Notes: a model not told the origin generated them from the letters alone. A stretch of DNA of 64,000 nucleotides from DATFQI01 sp963831105 (GCA_963831105.1 CAWHOS010000012.1:186001-250000); one strand, 5' to 3'. Shown: positions 17,510 through 28,587, numbered from the stretch's first letter. Program-made: numbers and translations.

Positions 17510-17752
17510 TCAGGCACAGAGAGCGGACTGCTCGGGTGCGACTACGAAGGTCACGATGCCGCCCGGTTCGCTGCGTGCTGCGCCGGATGCGGCTGCGCCG
17601 AAGGCGCCGCCCAGTCCTTGCGCTAGGCCGGCCACGTTCTGACCGAACGCCTGGCAGCCGCCGGACGGTTGTGTCGGTGGCTGGGCCGCGGCGGGCGTCG
17701 TGCACGCGAGTGCTCCCGCGAGCACCGCGGCGGTCGTCAGCTTCGTGCGCAT
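17510..17752 (-). CDS. small secreted protein
   Basis: An 80-residue protein starting at ATG 17752 behind a strong GGAGGAGG site. The N-terminus is a classical signal peptide (MRTKLTTAAVLAGALACTTPAAAQ). The mature part is about 57 residues: a Pro/Gln-rich piece, then GCQAFGQNVAGLAQGLGGAFGAAA, a Gly/Ala helix-like segment, and two Cys in total (GCQ near the start and LCA at the very end) that could pair. No family recognised. It stands alone between two gene-poor gaps. Confidence 0.65.
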   Translation of the reverse strand: MRTKLTTAAVLAGALACTTPAAAQPPTQPSGGCQAFGQNVAGLAQGLGGAFGAAASGAARSEPGGIVTFVVAPEQSALCA

Positions 17753-18159
17753 CTCGCGCCTCCTCCGGGAGGGTAGGGCTGTTCCGCCAACCCTTGCTGA
17801 TCGGGGCGATGGGCGCAAGACGATCGGCGACGCATATCCATGCCCATTCGCCAACCTGCGGGCGCCCTCCAGGGTGGAAGCGAGAACCCGACATCGCAAC
17901 CGCCAGCTCTCGAAGGGGCACTCAGCTGGCACGGATCCCGACGATCGCTGGCACGCAATATGCAGAACCTCGCTGGCGGCCATCGGTATCGCCGACGAGT
18001 GACCTTCTTGTCAGAGCGTCGAACGGTCGACGAGAAGTCGCGCGCGAACGTGGATGAGGTCTGTTGCCTTCGCGTGAATGCGATACGACGGCGAGCCGCC
18101 AACAGCAACGCCGGCGCACCCGTGTCACGGCCCGCTCAGCGCGAGCTTCGCAAGGATGG
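17753..18159. other. gene-poor interval
   Basis: About 400 bp without a supported gene. It separates the small secreted-protein gene from the mutase operon and must hold the promoters of both; only the operator at its right end is recognisable. Confidence 0.4.
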
Positions 18160-18174
18160 TATGGTCTGACCATA
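18160..18174. promoter_or_regulatory. FadR-type operator of the mutase operon
   Basis: TATGGTCTGACCATA is a perfect 7-1-7 inverted repeat containing TGGTCTGACCA, the known core of FadR-subfamily GntR operators (TGGTCnGACCA). It ends 8 bp before the GTG of the gntR gene that opens the operon, so the encoded regulator is the likely ligand. Confidence 0.7.
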
Positions 18175-18182
18175 GAAAGGTC

Positions 18183-18911
18183 GTGTCGCTGATCGCTGAC
18201 AGCCCCTTCAAGCCGGTCCCCCGCCGCCGCGCGTTCGAGGACGTGATCGTGCAGGTCGAGGAGGCCATCGCCGACGGCCGCATCGGCCCCGGCGACCGGC
18301 TGCCGCCCGAGCGCGAGCTCGCCGGCCAGCTGCACGTGAGCCGCGGCGTCCGTGCGGGAGGCGCTGCGGGTGCTCGAGGCGTTCGGCGTGGTCGACCTCG
18401 CGCCAGGGGCGCGGCGCCGACGCCGGCTCGATCGTGACCGCCGGCGACCAGAACGGCCTCGCGGGGCTGCTGCGCATCTACACGCTGCTGATGAAGGTCC
18501 CGCTGTCGGACCTCGTCGACCTGCGCATCGCGATCGAGTCGATGACCGCCGCCGCCGCCGCGGAGCGCCGGGCGGGCGAGCGGCTCGCCGAGCTGGCCGC
18601 GGCGATGGCCGACGTCGAGGACCGCGACCGCTTCCTGGAGCTCGACACGGGCTTCCACGTCGAGCTCGCCCGCGCGTCGGGCAACGCGCTCGCGCCGCTG
18701 CTGATGGAGGCGCTGCGCGAGACGATCGCCGAGCAAGATGCGGGTCGCGTTCCGCGAGGTCCACGACTGGGCCGCCACCCGCGCGCGGATCGCGGCCGAC
18801 CACCAGGCGCTCGCCGAGGCGATCGCCGCCGGTGACGCCGAGCGGGCGGCGCGCACCGTGACGGAGCACATCCGGGGCTTCTACGAGCTGCTGCACGCCC
18901 CGGGCGAGTAG
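18183..18911 (+). CDS. GntR/FadR (FCD) family regulator, frame broken three times
   Basis: About 240 residues once frames are joined. The N-terminal winged helix reads RAFEDVIVQVEEAIADG, GDRLPPERELAGQLHVSRG and then REALRVLEAFGVVDL; the C-terminal FCD ligand domain reads LVDLRIAIESMTAAAAAERR, DTGFHVELARASGN and AADHQALAEAIAAGDAERAARTVTEHI, with the His/Asp positions that bind metal in this family. Single extra bases near 18346, 18415 and 18738 break it; each, if removed, restores consensus residues, so error is likelier than decay. It begins just after its own operator and 29 bp before the B12-binding subunit, as first gene of the operon. Confidence 0.78.
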
Positions 18912-18940
18912 AGCGAACCACCAGAGGGAGGAACCAACCG

Positions 18941-19354
18941 ATGTCCGAGGAGCCCATCAGGGTGCTGCTGGCCAAGGTCGGGCTCGACGGCCACGACCGC
19001 GGCGTCAAGGTCGTCGCCCGCGCGCTGCGCGACGCGGGCATGGAGGTCGTCTACACGGGCCTGCACCGCAGCCCCGAGGAGGTCGTCGCGACCGCCTCCC
19101 AGGAGGACGTCGACGTGATCGGCGTGAGCCTGCTCTCAGGCGCCCACATGGCGCTGTTCCCGCGCATCATCGACCTGATGAAGGAGCAGGAGATCTTCGG
19201 CGAGCACCTGCTGCTCGGCGGCGGGGTGATCCCCGACGAGGACGTCGAGGAGCTCAAGAAGCTCGGCGTCGACGAGATCATGGGCCAGGACACGCCGCCC
19301 GACGCGATCGTCGAGCTCGTCCGCAGCATGGTCGCGGAGCGGGGTGACCGCTAG
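18941..19354 (+). CDS. hcmB: B12-binding small subunit of acyl-CoA mutase
   Basis: A 137-residue cobalamin-binding Rossmann domain that docks on the large mutase subunit. KVGLDGHDRGVK gives the DxHxxG motif whose His replaces the lower axial ligand of cobalamin; IGVSLLSGAH and LLLGGGVIP are the two other cobalamin-tail contacts. It has a strong GGGAGG site and its stop overlaps the next gene by one base. In ordinary methylmalonyl-CoA mutase this domain is fused to the catalytic barrel; a separate subunit is the arrangement of isobutyryl- and 2-hydroxyisobutyryl-CoA mutases. The gene symbol follows my assignment of the large subunit. Confidence 0.88.
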   Translation: MSEEPIRVLLAKVGLDGHDRGVKVVARALRDAGMEVVYTGLHRSPEEVVATASQEDVDVIGVSLLSGAHMALFPRIIDLMKEQEIFGEHLLLGGGVIPDEDVEELKKLGVDEIMGQDTPPDAIVELVRSMVAERGDR

Positions 19355-20745
19355 TGGAGTGCTGGAGCTTCCCTCCGCGCTACGACGAGACCTACCGGCC
19401 GCCGGCCGGCCAGGAGCACTGGTTCCCGGAGCGCGAGACGATGGACCCGGCCGCGCGCGACGAGAAGATCCTCGAGCGCCTGCGCGAGGTGTGCGCCTAC
19501 GCGCTCGAGCGCTCGCCGTTCTACCGCCGCAAGTGGGGCGACTTCGACCCTCGCACGGACCTCGAGAGCCTCGCGGACTTCGAGCGCCTGCCGGTGATCA
19601 CGAAGAACGAGCTGCGCGCCGACCAGGCCGAGCACCCGCCGTTCGGCTCCTACACGTGCATCGAGCCCGAGGACGTCGTGCGCGTGCACGGCACCAGCGG
19701 CACGACCGGGCGCCCGACGGCGTTCGGCATCGGCGACGGCGACTGGCGCGCGATCGCCAACGCCCACGCCCGGATCATGTGGGCGATGGGCATCCGCCCG
19801 TCCGACACGGTCTTCATCGGCTCCGTCTTCAGCCTCTACATGGGCTCGTGGGCGACGCTGTCGGGCGCCGAGCGCCTCGGCGCCGCCGCCTTCCCGTTCG
19901 GCGCGGGCGTCGCCGGCCAGAGCCAGCGCGCCGTCAACTGGATGGCCCAGATGAAGCCGGCCGCGTTCTACGGCACGCCGTCCTACGCGCTGCGGCTGGC
20001 CGAGATCGCCGCGGAGGAGGGCCTGGACCCGCGCGACTTCGGGATCCGGATCCTGTTCTTCTCGGGCGAGCCCGGGGCGTCGATCCCGAGCATCCGCTCC
20101 CGGATCGAGGAGCTCTACGGCGGCAAGGTCTTCGACTGCGGCTCGATGGCCGAGATGACGCCGTGGATGAACCTCGGCGAGTCCAGCGCCCAGGCCGGGA
20201 TGCTGTGCTGGCAGGACGTCGTCTACACCGAGGTCTGCGACCCCGAGACGAACCGGCGGCTGCCGTTCGGCTCGGAGGGCACGCCGGTGTACACGCACCT
20301 GGAGCGCACGAGCCAGCCGATGATCCGCCTGCAGTCGGGCGACCTGACGCGCTGGGAGGCCGGGCCGAGCCCGTGCGGGCGCACCTACCCCGTCCTGCCG
20401 AAGGGCATCTACGGCCGGATCGACGACATGTTCACGATCCGCGGCGAGAACGTGTACCCGGCGGCGATCGACGAGGTGCTCACGGGGCTGCCGGACTACG
20501 GCGGCGAGCATCGGATCTTCGTCAGCCGCGACGAGACGATGGACAAGCTCGCCGTGCGCGCCGAGCACAAGCCCGACGCCGACGTCACCGCGTTCCAGGC
20601 ACGCGCCCAGGAGGCGCTGCGCACCACGCTCGGCGTCTCCACCGCCGTGGTCGCGGTGCCGCCGAACACGTTCGAGCGGACCGAGTTCAAGGCGCGCCGC
20701 GTGGTCGACGAACGGGCGCTCTTCCACGAGACGGTGGACGCCTGA
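19354..20745 (+). CDS. phenylacetate-CoA-ligase-family CoA ligase, probable 2-hydroxyisobutyrate-CoA ligase
   Basis: A 463-residue adenylate-forming ligase that would activate the carboxylic acid for the mutase. Motifs in order: VHGTSGTTGRPT (phosphate-binding loop, about residue 110), FYGTPSYALRLAE, a Glu/Gly stretch FFSGEPGASIPS, YGRIDDMFTIRGENVYP (hinge and C-terminal lid) and a C-terminal RTEFKARRV with the lid Lys. It belongs to the PaaK branch. Starting with GTG that overlaps the hcmB stop and ending in a TGATG overlap with the GTPase gene, it is tightly coupled to the mutase. Characterised 2-hydroxyisobutyryl-CoA mutase operons contain such a ligase; the substrate here is inferred from context. 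Confidence 0.85.
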   Translation: MECWSFPPRYDETYRPPAGQEHWFPERETMDPAARDEKILERLREVCAYALERSPFYRRKWGDFDPRTDLESLADFERLPVITKNELRADQAEHPPFGSYTCIEPEDVVRVHGTSGTTGRPTAFGIGDGDWRAIANAHARIMWAMGIRPSDTVFIGSVFSLYMGSWATLSGAERLGAAAFPFGAGVAGQSQRAVNWMAQMKPAAFYGTPSYALRLAEIAAEEGLDPRDFGIRILFFSGEPGASIPSIRSRIEELYGGKVFDCGSMAEMTPWMNLGESSAQAGMLCWQDVVYTEVCDPETNRRLPFGSEGTPVYTHLERTSQPMIRLQSGDLTRWEAGPSPCGRTYPVLPKGIYGRIDDMFTIRGENVYPAAIDEVLTGLPDYGGEHRIFVSRDETMDKLAVRAEHKPDADVTAFQARAQEALRTTLGVSTAVVAVPPNTFERTEFKARRVVDERALFHETVDA

Positions 20746-21706
20746 TGCGCTCCGACGAGGAGCTCGTCGAGCGCGCCATCGACGGCCACGTCCCGTCGAT
20801 CTCGCGCCTCATCAGCCGGCTCGAGACGCGCGGGCGCGACGGCGACGCGATCCTGCAGCGCCTGCACGCCGAGGGCGGCGAGGCGCACGTGATCGGCATC
20901 ACCGGCGCCGCCGGCAGCGGCAAGAGCACGCTCGTGACCGCGTTCGCGCGCGAGCTGCGCAAGCGCGAGAAGACCGTCGGCATCGTCGCGGTCGACCCGT
21001 CGAGCTCGATCTCGGGCGGCTCGATCCTCGGCGACCGCATCCGCATGCAGGAGCACGCGCTCGATCCGGGCGTGTTCGTGCGCTCGATGTCCACGCGCGG
21101 CTCGCTCGGCGGCCTCAGCCGCGCGACCGTCGACGCCGTCACCGTGCTCGACGCCGCCGGCCGCGACGTCGTGATCATCGAGACCGTCGGCGTCGGCCAG
21201 GACGAGGTCGACGTCGTGCAGGCCGCCCACACGGTCGCCGTCGTCTCCGTGCCCGGCATGGGCGACGACATCCAGGCGATCAAGGCCGGCCTGCTCGAGG
21301 TCGCCGACCTGCACGTCGTCAACAAGGCCGACCGGCCCGACACCGACCGCACGATCTCCGAGCTGCGCAACATGCTCAGCCTCGTGCCGGCGTCCGACTG
21401 GGACCCGCCGATCCTGCCGACCGTCGCCCGCGACGGCACGGGCGTCGCCGAGCTCGCCGACGCGTTCGAGGCCCACCGCGCCTGGCTGCAGGACACGGGC
21501 GAGCTCGCCCGCCGCGAGCGCCGCAGCGCCGCCGCCCGCGTGGCCGCCGTCGCGCAGGACCTGCTGCTGGAGGAGCTGGAGTCGCCGTCCAGCGGCGACG
21601 CGTTCGAGCGCGCCGTCGAGGACGTCCAGTGCCGCCGCACCGACCCCCGCACCGCCGCGCGCGAGCTGATCCGCGTCGCGGCCGGCCAGACCGAAGGAGC
21701 CACCAC

Positions 21707-21710
<4 letters not shown>
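20745..21710 (+). CDS. MeaB/MeaH-type GTPase for the second mutase
   Basis: 321-residue G3E GTPase, a chaperone that gates cofactor loading of the mutase. P-loop GITGAAGSGKSTL, AVDPSSSISGGSILGDR, VVIIETVGVGQDEVD and VVNKADRPD are all in place. An extra N-terminal helix region (ELVERAIDGHVPSISRLIS) differs from the copy at 7.8 kb. Its start overlaps the ligase stop and its end overlaps the mutase start (ATGA). Having a dedicated GTPase encoded next to the large subunit is usual for this mutase class. Confidence 0.9.
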
Positions 21711-23409
<1,699 letters not shown>

Positions 23410-23413
<4 letters not shown>

Positions 23414-24570
23414 GCCGCATCGAGCGGTTCGAGGCCGCCCTGGGGGAGGCCGGCCTGGCCGGCGCGCTCGTGATGCACCCGGTGTCCGTCTACCACCTGG
23501 CGGGCACCGGGCAGCCGGCCAACCTGCTCGTCGTCCCCGGCGAGGAGCCCGTGCTGTACGCACGGCGCTACGTCGATCTGGCGCGGCGCTCGTCGCGGGT
23601 CGCCGACGTGCGCGAGGGCGCGGGGTTCTCGGCGATCGATCTGCCCGATCTCGCTGGTCCGCTCGGGATGGAGCTCGACGTGCTCCCGGCCTCCCTGGTC
23701 GCGAGCGCGCAACGCCGTCTCGGCGAGGTCGCCGACTGCTCCGATGCGCTCTGGGCGGTGCGGATGGTCAAGGACGCCGGCGAGATCGAGGCGATGCGCG
23801 AGTCCGTGGCGCTCTTCGACGCGCTTCACGAGGCGATGTGCGAGCACCTCCGGCCGGGCATCACCGAGCTCGAGCTGTCGGCCGAGCTCGCGCGGGCGTT
23901 GCGCCGGGCCGGCCACGACGGCGTCGTGTGGCAGCACCGCTGGGACGCGAAGCTGGCGATGGAGGGCCACGTGGTCTCCGGCGAGCATCTCTCGACGATG
24001 TCGCGCGGCCCGATCACGGTCACCGGCGTCGGGCTGGCCGAGGCGTTCCCGATGGGCGCCTCACGCCGCGAGATCCGCCACGGCGACGTCGTGCTCGTGG
24101 ACCTCGGCCTCAACAAGGCCGGCTATCACGGCGACATGGCGCGCTGTTACGCGGTCGGCGAGCTCTCGGACGAGATGCGCCGGCTCGCGGGGATCTGTCG
24201 CGAGCTCGAGGACGTCGCTCTCGAGGCGATCCGCCCCGGCGTCACCGCGGGCTCGGTCTACGACGCGACGCTGGCCGCCGCCAGTCGCCTCGGGGTCGAG
24301 GACAGCTTCCAGGGCGGCGGCCCCTACATCGGCCACGGCATCGGCCTCGAGCTCGACGAGCCGCCCGTGCTCGGCCCCGGGGTCGAGACGCCGCTGCAGG
24401 AGGGCATGATCCTGACGGTCGAGCCCAAGCTGATCTCCCCGGACTTCGGCGCGGTCAACATCGAGGACGACGTCGTCGTCACCGCCGACGGCTGCTAGAT
24501 CCTCGGCGACCTCCCGCGCGCGCTGTTCATCGTCGGCGATGGCGGCGAGGTCTCGACCGCCGGAGCGTAG
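23410..24570 (+). pseudogene. M24-family metallopeptidase (Xaa-Pro peptidase-like) with in-frame TAG
   Basis: A creatinase/prolidase-fold protein starting with TTG that overlaps the mutase stop. The five metal ligands of M24 peptidases are visible: VDLGLNKAGYHGDMA (two Asp), YIGHGIGLELDEPP (His), LTVEPKL (Glu) and VNIEDDVVV (Glu). The frame is then closed by TAG at 24496-24498, but the same frame continues for 23 sensible codons (ILGDLPRALFIVG…) to a second TAG at 24568. A single change of GAG to TAG explains this, because GCEILGDLPR is a natural continuation. Either a point mutation or error, or a protein lacking the last strand. Its link to the mutase operon is unclear. Confidence 0.75.
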
Positions 24571-24691
24571 GCTGGTGCATGCTCGACACGAGTCGGTTGG
24601 CCGGGCCCGGCGGTAAGGGGCCGCCCCGCGACACTGGCCGGGAAGTGGGCGGCTCGCCAATCGCTCCCGCGTCGAGGCAGATGCGACGGCG

Positions 24692-25378
24692 TCACTCCGA
24701 TTCGTCCACCGCTCCGACCTCGAGCGCCGTCATCTTCACGAAGGTCGTGTGCAGGACGTCCGCCGATCCGGGCACGCCGTCGATGCCCGGCTGCTCGGTG
24801 CAGCGGATCGCGACGGTCGGGTCCCCGGCGCGCTTCTTCACCACGGCGCTCAGCGCGATCGTCTCAGCCCCGACGTCGAACTGCGCCTCGTCGAGCAGCA
24901 ACGCGTGCGCGGGGGAGCGGACGTCGACGAGCCCGCACCGGTTCATCGTGCTGCTCTCGCCCTTGGTGCCGCCGACCTCCAGCTTGGCCTGGACCAGCCA
25001 GTTGCGTCCCGGCTCAGCGTCCTCGCGCAGGTCTTCACCGGTCGGGGCGCCGGAGTCGGCCTCCAGGTCGAGCTCGACCTGATTCGGGCACTCGGTGACG
25101 TTGACGCCGGCGCACGTGTCGAGGAAGTCCACCAGCCGGCCGGTCTCCACGAAACGCACGTCGCCGAGGAGCGCGTTCCGGGCACCCGGGGAGATGTCCG
25201 CGATCCTGACGCCCTCGTCGCGCAGCTCGGCGGAGCGGACGGCGCCGTCACGGATCTCGCGCGATCCGACGCTGTCGCGGTCGAGCGTGGCGGCAGCGGC
25301 GGCCGTGCCGCCCAGGGCGACGAACAAGGCGAGGCTCGCGACCACGTTGGCATAGCTGAGCGGTTGGCGCCCGAACAT
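24692..25378 (-). CDS. secreted protein of unknown function
   Basis: A 228-residue exported protein starting at ATG 25378 behind GGAAGGA. The N-terminal SYANVVASLALFVALGGTAAA is a signal or anchor segment of a kind seen in many predicted surface proteins of Thermoleophilia (known from general family experience). The mature domain begins with a short repeat-like stretch (RDGAVRSAELRDEGV) and continues as a beta-rich domain with four Cys (LDTCAGVNVTECPNQ, NRCGLVD, IRCTEQ). No enzymatic motif. Monocistronic, facing away from clpS. Confidence 0.7.
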   Translation of the reverse strand: MFGRQPLSYANVVASLALFVALGGTAAAAATLDRDSVGSREIRDGAVRSAELRDEGVRIADISPGARNALLGDVRFVETGRLVDFLDTCAGVNVTECPNQVELDLEADSGAPTGEDLREDAEPGRNWLVQAKLEVGGTKGESSTMNRCGLVDVRSPAHALLLDEAQFDVGAETIALSAVVKKRAGDPTVAIRCTEQPGIDGVPGSADVLHTTFVKMTALEVGAVDESE

Positions 25379-25547
25379 GACGACCGTCCTTCCGTGGGGG
25401 TGTGCCGGTCGGTCGACCGGCCTGATCACCCGAACGCCGGGAGACGGCGCCTATTCCCACGGTGCGTCAGCTGCGCGGTCAGCGTGACGCACGACGGCGG
25501 CCCGACCAGAGCCCACGCTGGTGGTGAGCGGATGGCGCGTTGCCGGG

Positions 25548-25553
25548 TACCCT
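25548..25553 (+). promoter_or_regulatory. -10 box of clpS
   Basis: TACCCT, exactly 7 nt before the GTG at 25561; no ribosome binding site is present in the gap, fitting a leaderless message. Confidence 0.45.
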
Positions 25554-25560
25554 GATCGGC

Positions 25561-25848
25561 GTGAGTGAGACGATCGAGAGGCCACGCACGTCCGGCCCCG
25601 GCTCGGATCTGGGCGGCAACTGGCGGGTCATCGTGCGCAACGACGACCACAACACCTTCGACGGCGTCGCCCGCGCGCTGAGCCAGTACATCCCCGGCAT
25701 CTCGCTCTCGCAGGGCTACGCGATCGCGGACACGATCCACAACACCGGCCAGGCGATCGTCTGGACCGGCCAGAAGGAGACCGCGGAGCTCTACTGGGAG
25801 CAGCTGCGCGACGCGGGCCTGACGATGGCCCCGCTCGAGCAGGGCTGA
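25561..25848 (+). CDS. clpS: ATP-dependent Clp protease adaptor ClpS
   Basis: A 95-residue adaptor that hands N-degron substrates to the ClpAP/ClpCP protease. The conserved core is seen: RVIVRNDDHNTFDGVARAL, where NDD(H) binds the N-terminal residue of substrates, and GYAIADTIHNTGQAIVWTGQKETAELY, which includes the His of the binding pocket and the Clp-contact helix. A disordered N-terminal extension of about 25 residues is usual. The gene is followed directly (0 bp) by the acetyltransferase gene. Confidence 0.9.
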   Translation: MSETIERPRTSGPGSDLGGNWRVIVRNDDHNTFDGVARALSQYIPGISLSQGYAIADTIHNTGQAIVWTGQKETAELYWEQLRDAGLTMAPLEQG

Positions 25849-26328
25849 GTGGTCTACCGGGCCGCGACCCCGGCCGACGAGCCGTTCCTGCGTGAGATGC
25901 TCTGGCTCGCGTACAACTGGCGCGACCAGTCAGTGGCAAAGGACCACTGGCCCGATCCCGACGGCCCGCGCCGCTACGTGGAGGGCTTCGGCCGGGCCGG
26001 CGACGGCGGCGTGATCGCTGAGGCCGGCGGCGAGCCCGCGGGCGCCGCGTGGTATCGGCTGCTGCCGGCGGCGGACGCCGGGTACGGCTACGTCGCCGAT
26101 GACATTCCCGAGGTCACGATCGGCGTCGCCGCCGCCCACCGCGGCCGCGGCGTCGCGGCGGAGTTGCTCGAGCGCCTGAAGGCGGCGGCCGCCGCCGAGG
26201 GCCTGCGCGCGCTCAGCCTCAGCGTCGAGCCCGACAACCATGCGCTGCGCATCTACGAGCGCGCCGGCTTCGAGCCCGCCGGGCGCAGCGGCGGTTCGGT
26301 CACGATGCTGGCCGACCTCGCGCGCTGA
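25849..26328 (+). CDS. GNAT-family N-acetyltransferase
   Basis: A 159-residue GNAT enzyme using acetyl-CoA. The CoA pyrophosphate loop is IGVAAAHRGRGVAAELLERL (R/QxxGxG/A motif), followed by LSLSVEPDNHALRIYERAGFEPAGR, the usual beta5-alpha4 motif ending in 'YERAGFe'. The GTG start abuts the clpS stop, so both are made together. A role in modifying N-termini or degradation substrates is tempting from the ClpS neighbour, but the acceptor is unknown. Confidence 0.85.
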   Translation: MVYRAATPADEPFLREMLWLAYNWRDQSVAKDHWPDPDGPRRYVEGFGRAGDGGVIAEAGGEPAGAAWYRLLPAADAGYGYVADDIPEVTIGVAAAHRGRGVAAELLERLKAAAAAEGLRALSLSVEPDNHALRIYERAGFEPAGRSGGSVTMLADLAR

Positions 26329-26361
26329 GCCGGAACTCGCTCGGCTCGCGAGCGGTGACGG

Positions 26362-27448
26362 CTACCCCGAGCCCGTGGCGACCGCAGCCTCGGTCCCCTC
26401 GTCCCAGCGCCAAGGGACCGCGCGGCCCTGAAGGTGGACGCCGCCGATCCAGCGGTCGACCCCGTTGAGGGCGACGTGGTCGGCGCCGCCGTCCAGGACT
26501 CGGCGCCCGGTGTCGGTGAGCGCCAGCCGGCTGTGGCGCGTGATGGGCGCGGGGTCCGCCGCCAGCAGCGGCTCGGGGCCGGTGGCCATCCGGGCCATGC
26601 GGTCGAAGCACCACGTGTCGCCGAGGAACGGGCGTGCCTCCCTGGCCGCGGCGCGCACGAAGGCGGCGCCCGCGTCGGGCGCGCCCTCGGCCACGGCGGC
26701 GAGGATGCGCCGCTCGGTCAGCGACAGCCCGTCGCGGGTCGAGGGGTACTCGCGGCTCAGGCGGTCGAACGCCTCGGCGAGGAACCGCAGCTCGGCCGAG
26801 GGCGTCGCCGCGATGGCGGGCAGCCCCGCGGGGTCGGGCGCTCGCAGCGCCGCCCAGGCGCTCGCGGCGTGATCCAGCGCCGCGGGTGAGAGCACCGCTG
26901 GCCGCGGTCCCGGGCAGCCGGGCGAGCTGCTCCGAGCTCAGCTCGCCGAGCCCGCCGAAGTGCGCGGAGCCCACGTGCTCGCCGATGCAGATCAGCGTGA
27001 CGCGGTCCGCCGGTACGCCCAGGGCGCCGAGCATCGCGAGGATCTGGACGATCTGCAGCTGGTCGTAGAGGTCGGCCTCGAACCACAGCACGAAGTCGCC
27101 CGCGCGGTGCTCCGCGATCGTGCGATCGCGCTGCTCGAGCTCCGCCAGCGTGCCGACGTCGGCGGCGTTCTCCCCCGCGAGGAAGCGCGCGCGGATCCGG
27201 CGCAGCTCGGCGTCGGGCACGGCGGGCACGGGGCCCTCGTGGAGCACGTCGCGCCACGGGAGGACCGCGTCGGCGAGGCCGGTGCCCAGGATGCCGGGCA
27301 CCGTCGAGTCGCCGTTGGTGACGTGGAGCGCCGCGCCGGCATGCGCCGGCCGCTCGGCGACCACATGGGCGCGGGCGGCGGTGTAGGACTCGCCCGTCTT
27401 GGCCATCCGGGCGCGGATGCGCCGCTTGAGCTCCGGCTGCTTGGTCAT
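26362..27448 (-). CDS. DUF1835-family protein (one frameshift)
   Basis: About 361 residues after joining frames. The N-terminal 30 residues contain RMAKTGESYTAARAHV, a motif often placed at the start of actinobacterial proteins of this kind. The DUF1835 core starts with LHVTNGDSTVPGIL and includes WRDVLHEGPVPAV and FVLWFEADLYDQLQIVQIL. The C-terminal half (LTERRILAAVAEGAPDAG, FLGDTWCFDRMARM, RHSRLALTDTGRRVLDGGADHVALNGVDRWIGG) is the conserved partner domain. An extra base near 26,895 separates the halves. Function is unknown in the literature I recall. Confidence 0.8.
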
Positions 27449-27623
27449 CGCTCGTCTCCTGCGACCCGACCTGCGGGACCCCCAGCGACCGGCGGCGGGT
27501 GCGGTCGACGAACACGTGTCTCCGTCCGAGAGGTGGACCTCCCTTTGCCTCCGGCGCGGGCCCGGCTGGGGCGGGACCGATGGAGGTTGGGCGCGGACGG
27601 CCGCCGCGCGGAGCGTACCGGAG

Positions 27624-28535
27624 CTAGACGACCGGGCGCTTCGGGCGCTCGTCGATGGCGAGGGAGAACACGTCGGGCCGCGCGTAATGGCCGCTGACGT
27701 CGAAGTCGTACTTGCCCTCGGCGATCCGGCCGAGGTCGAGCTCGGCGCGCAGGATCGCCTCGCCGCCGGTCTCGGGCCCGGCCAGGAGCTCGCCGAGCGG
27801 CGACACGATCACCGAGCCGCCCGTGCAGAGCACCTCGCCGGGGTCGTCGACGTCGATCGGGTAGTCCGCGGGATAGTCGCCGCGCCGTGCGAACTGGTTC
27901 GCCGACAGCACGAAGCAGCGGCCCTCGCAGGCGATGTGGCGCATGCTCGCCACCCACGTCTCGCGCGCATCCGCGGTCGGCGCGCAGTACAGCTGGATCC
28001 CCTTCGCGTACATGCCCATCCGCATCAGCGGCATGTAGTTCTCCCAGCAGATGACGGCCCCCAGCCGGCCGATCGGCGTGTCGAACACGGGCATCGTCGA
28101 CCCGTCGCCGGTGCCCCAGACGAGCCGCTCGGCGCCGGTGGGCATCAGCTTGCGGTGCTTGCCGAGCAGCTCGCCGGCGGGCGACAGGAACAGGGCGGTG
28201 CAGTACAGCGTGCCGCCGTCGCGCTCGATGACGCCGATGACCAGGTGCACGCCGTGCTCGCGGGCGATCGCGCCGAGCCGGTCGACGGCCGGGCCGGGGA
28301 CGTCGATCGAGGACTCCCAGTAGCGCCGGAACCACGCGCGTCCCTCGTCGGTGCGGGAGCCGACCACCGCGCCGAACGCCATCCCGCGCGGGTAGGCGGA
28401 CACGAACGCCTCCGGGAAGACCACGAGGTCCGAGCCTGCGGCCTCGGCCGTCAGCCGCTCGACCTTCTCGAGCGTCGCCTCGACGTCGAAGGCGACCGGT
28501 GCGGCCTGGACCACCGCTGCGCTGACCGTCGGCAC
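27624..28535 (-). CDS. nitrilase / carbon-nitrogen hydrolase
   Basis: A 303-residue enzyme with the full Glu-Lys-Cys triad: VVFPEAFVSAYPRG (Glu), GKHRKLMPTGAERLVW (Lys) and GAVICWENYMPL (Cys). The CWENY context and a C-terminal DFDVSGHYARPDVF are those of true nitrilases, which cut R-CN to acid and ammonia, rather than amidases. The GTG at 28535 lies 7 nt after TAGCCT (28548-28543, minus strand), which decides the start against longer open-frame options. It is divergent from the DsbA-like gene. Confidence 0.9.
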   Translation of the reverse strand: MPTVSAAVVQAAPVAFDVEATLEKVERLTAEAAGSDLVVFPEAFVSAYPRGMAFGAVVGSRTDEGRAWFRRYWESSIDVPGPAVDRLGAIAREHGVHLVIGVIERDGGTLYCTALFLSPAGELLGKHRKLMPTGAERLVWGTGDGSTMPVFDTPIGRLGAVICWENYMPLMRMGMYAKGIQLYCAPTADARETWVASMRHIACEGRCFVLSANQFARRGDYPADYPIDVDDPGEVLCTGGSVIVSPLGELLAGPETGGEAILRAELDLGRIAEGKYDFDVSGHYARPDVFSLAIDERPKRPVV

Positions 28536-28542
28536 GGGCGGG

Positions 28543-28548
28543 AGGCTA
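28543..28548 (-). promoter_or_regulatory. -10 box of the nitrilase gene
   Basis: TAGCCT on the minus strand followed by 7 nt and the GTG start; leaderless geometry. Confidence 0.45.
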
Positions 28549-28587
28549 CCCTGTGGGGTAGTTGATCGAGCAATTGGAAGGACCGTC

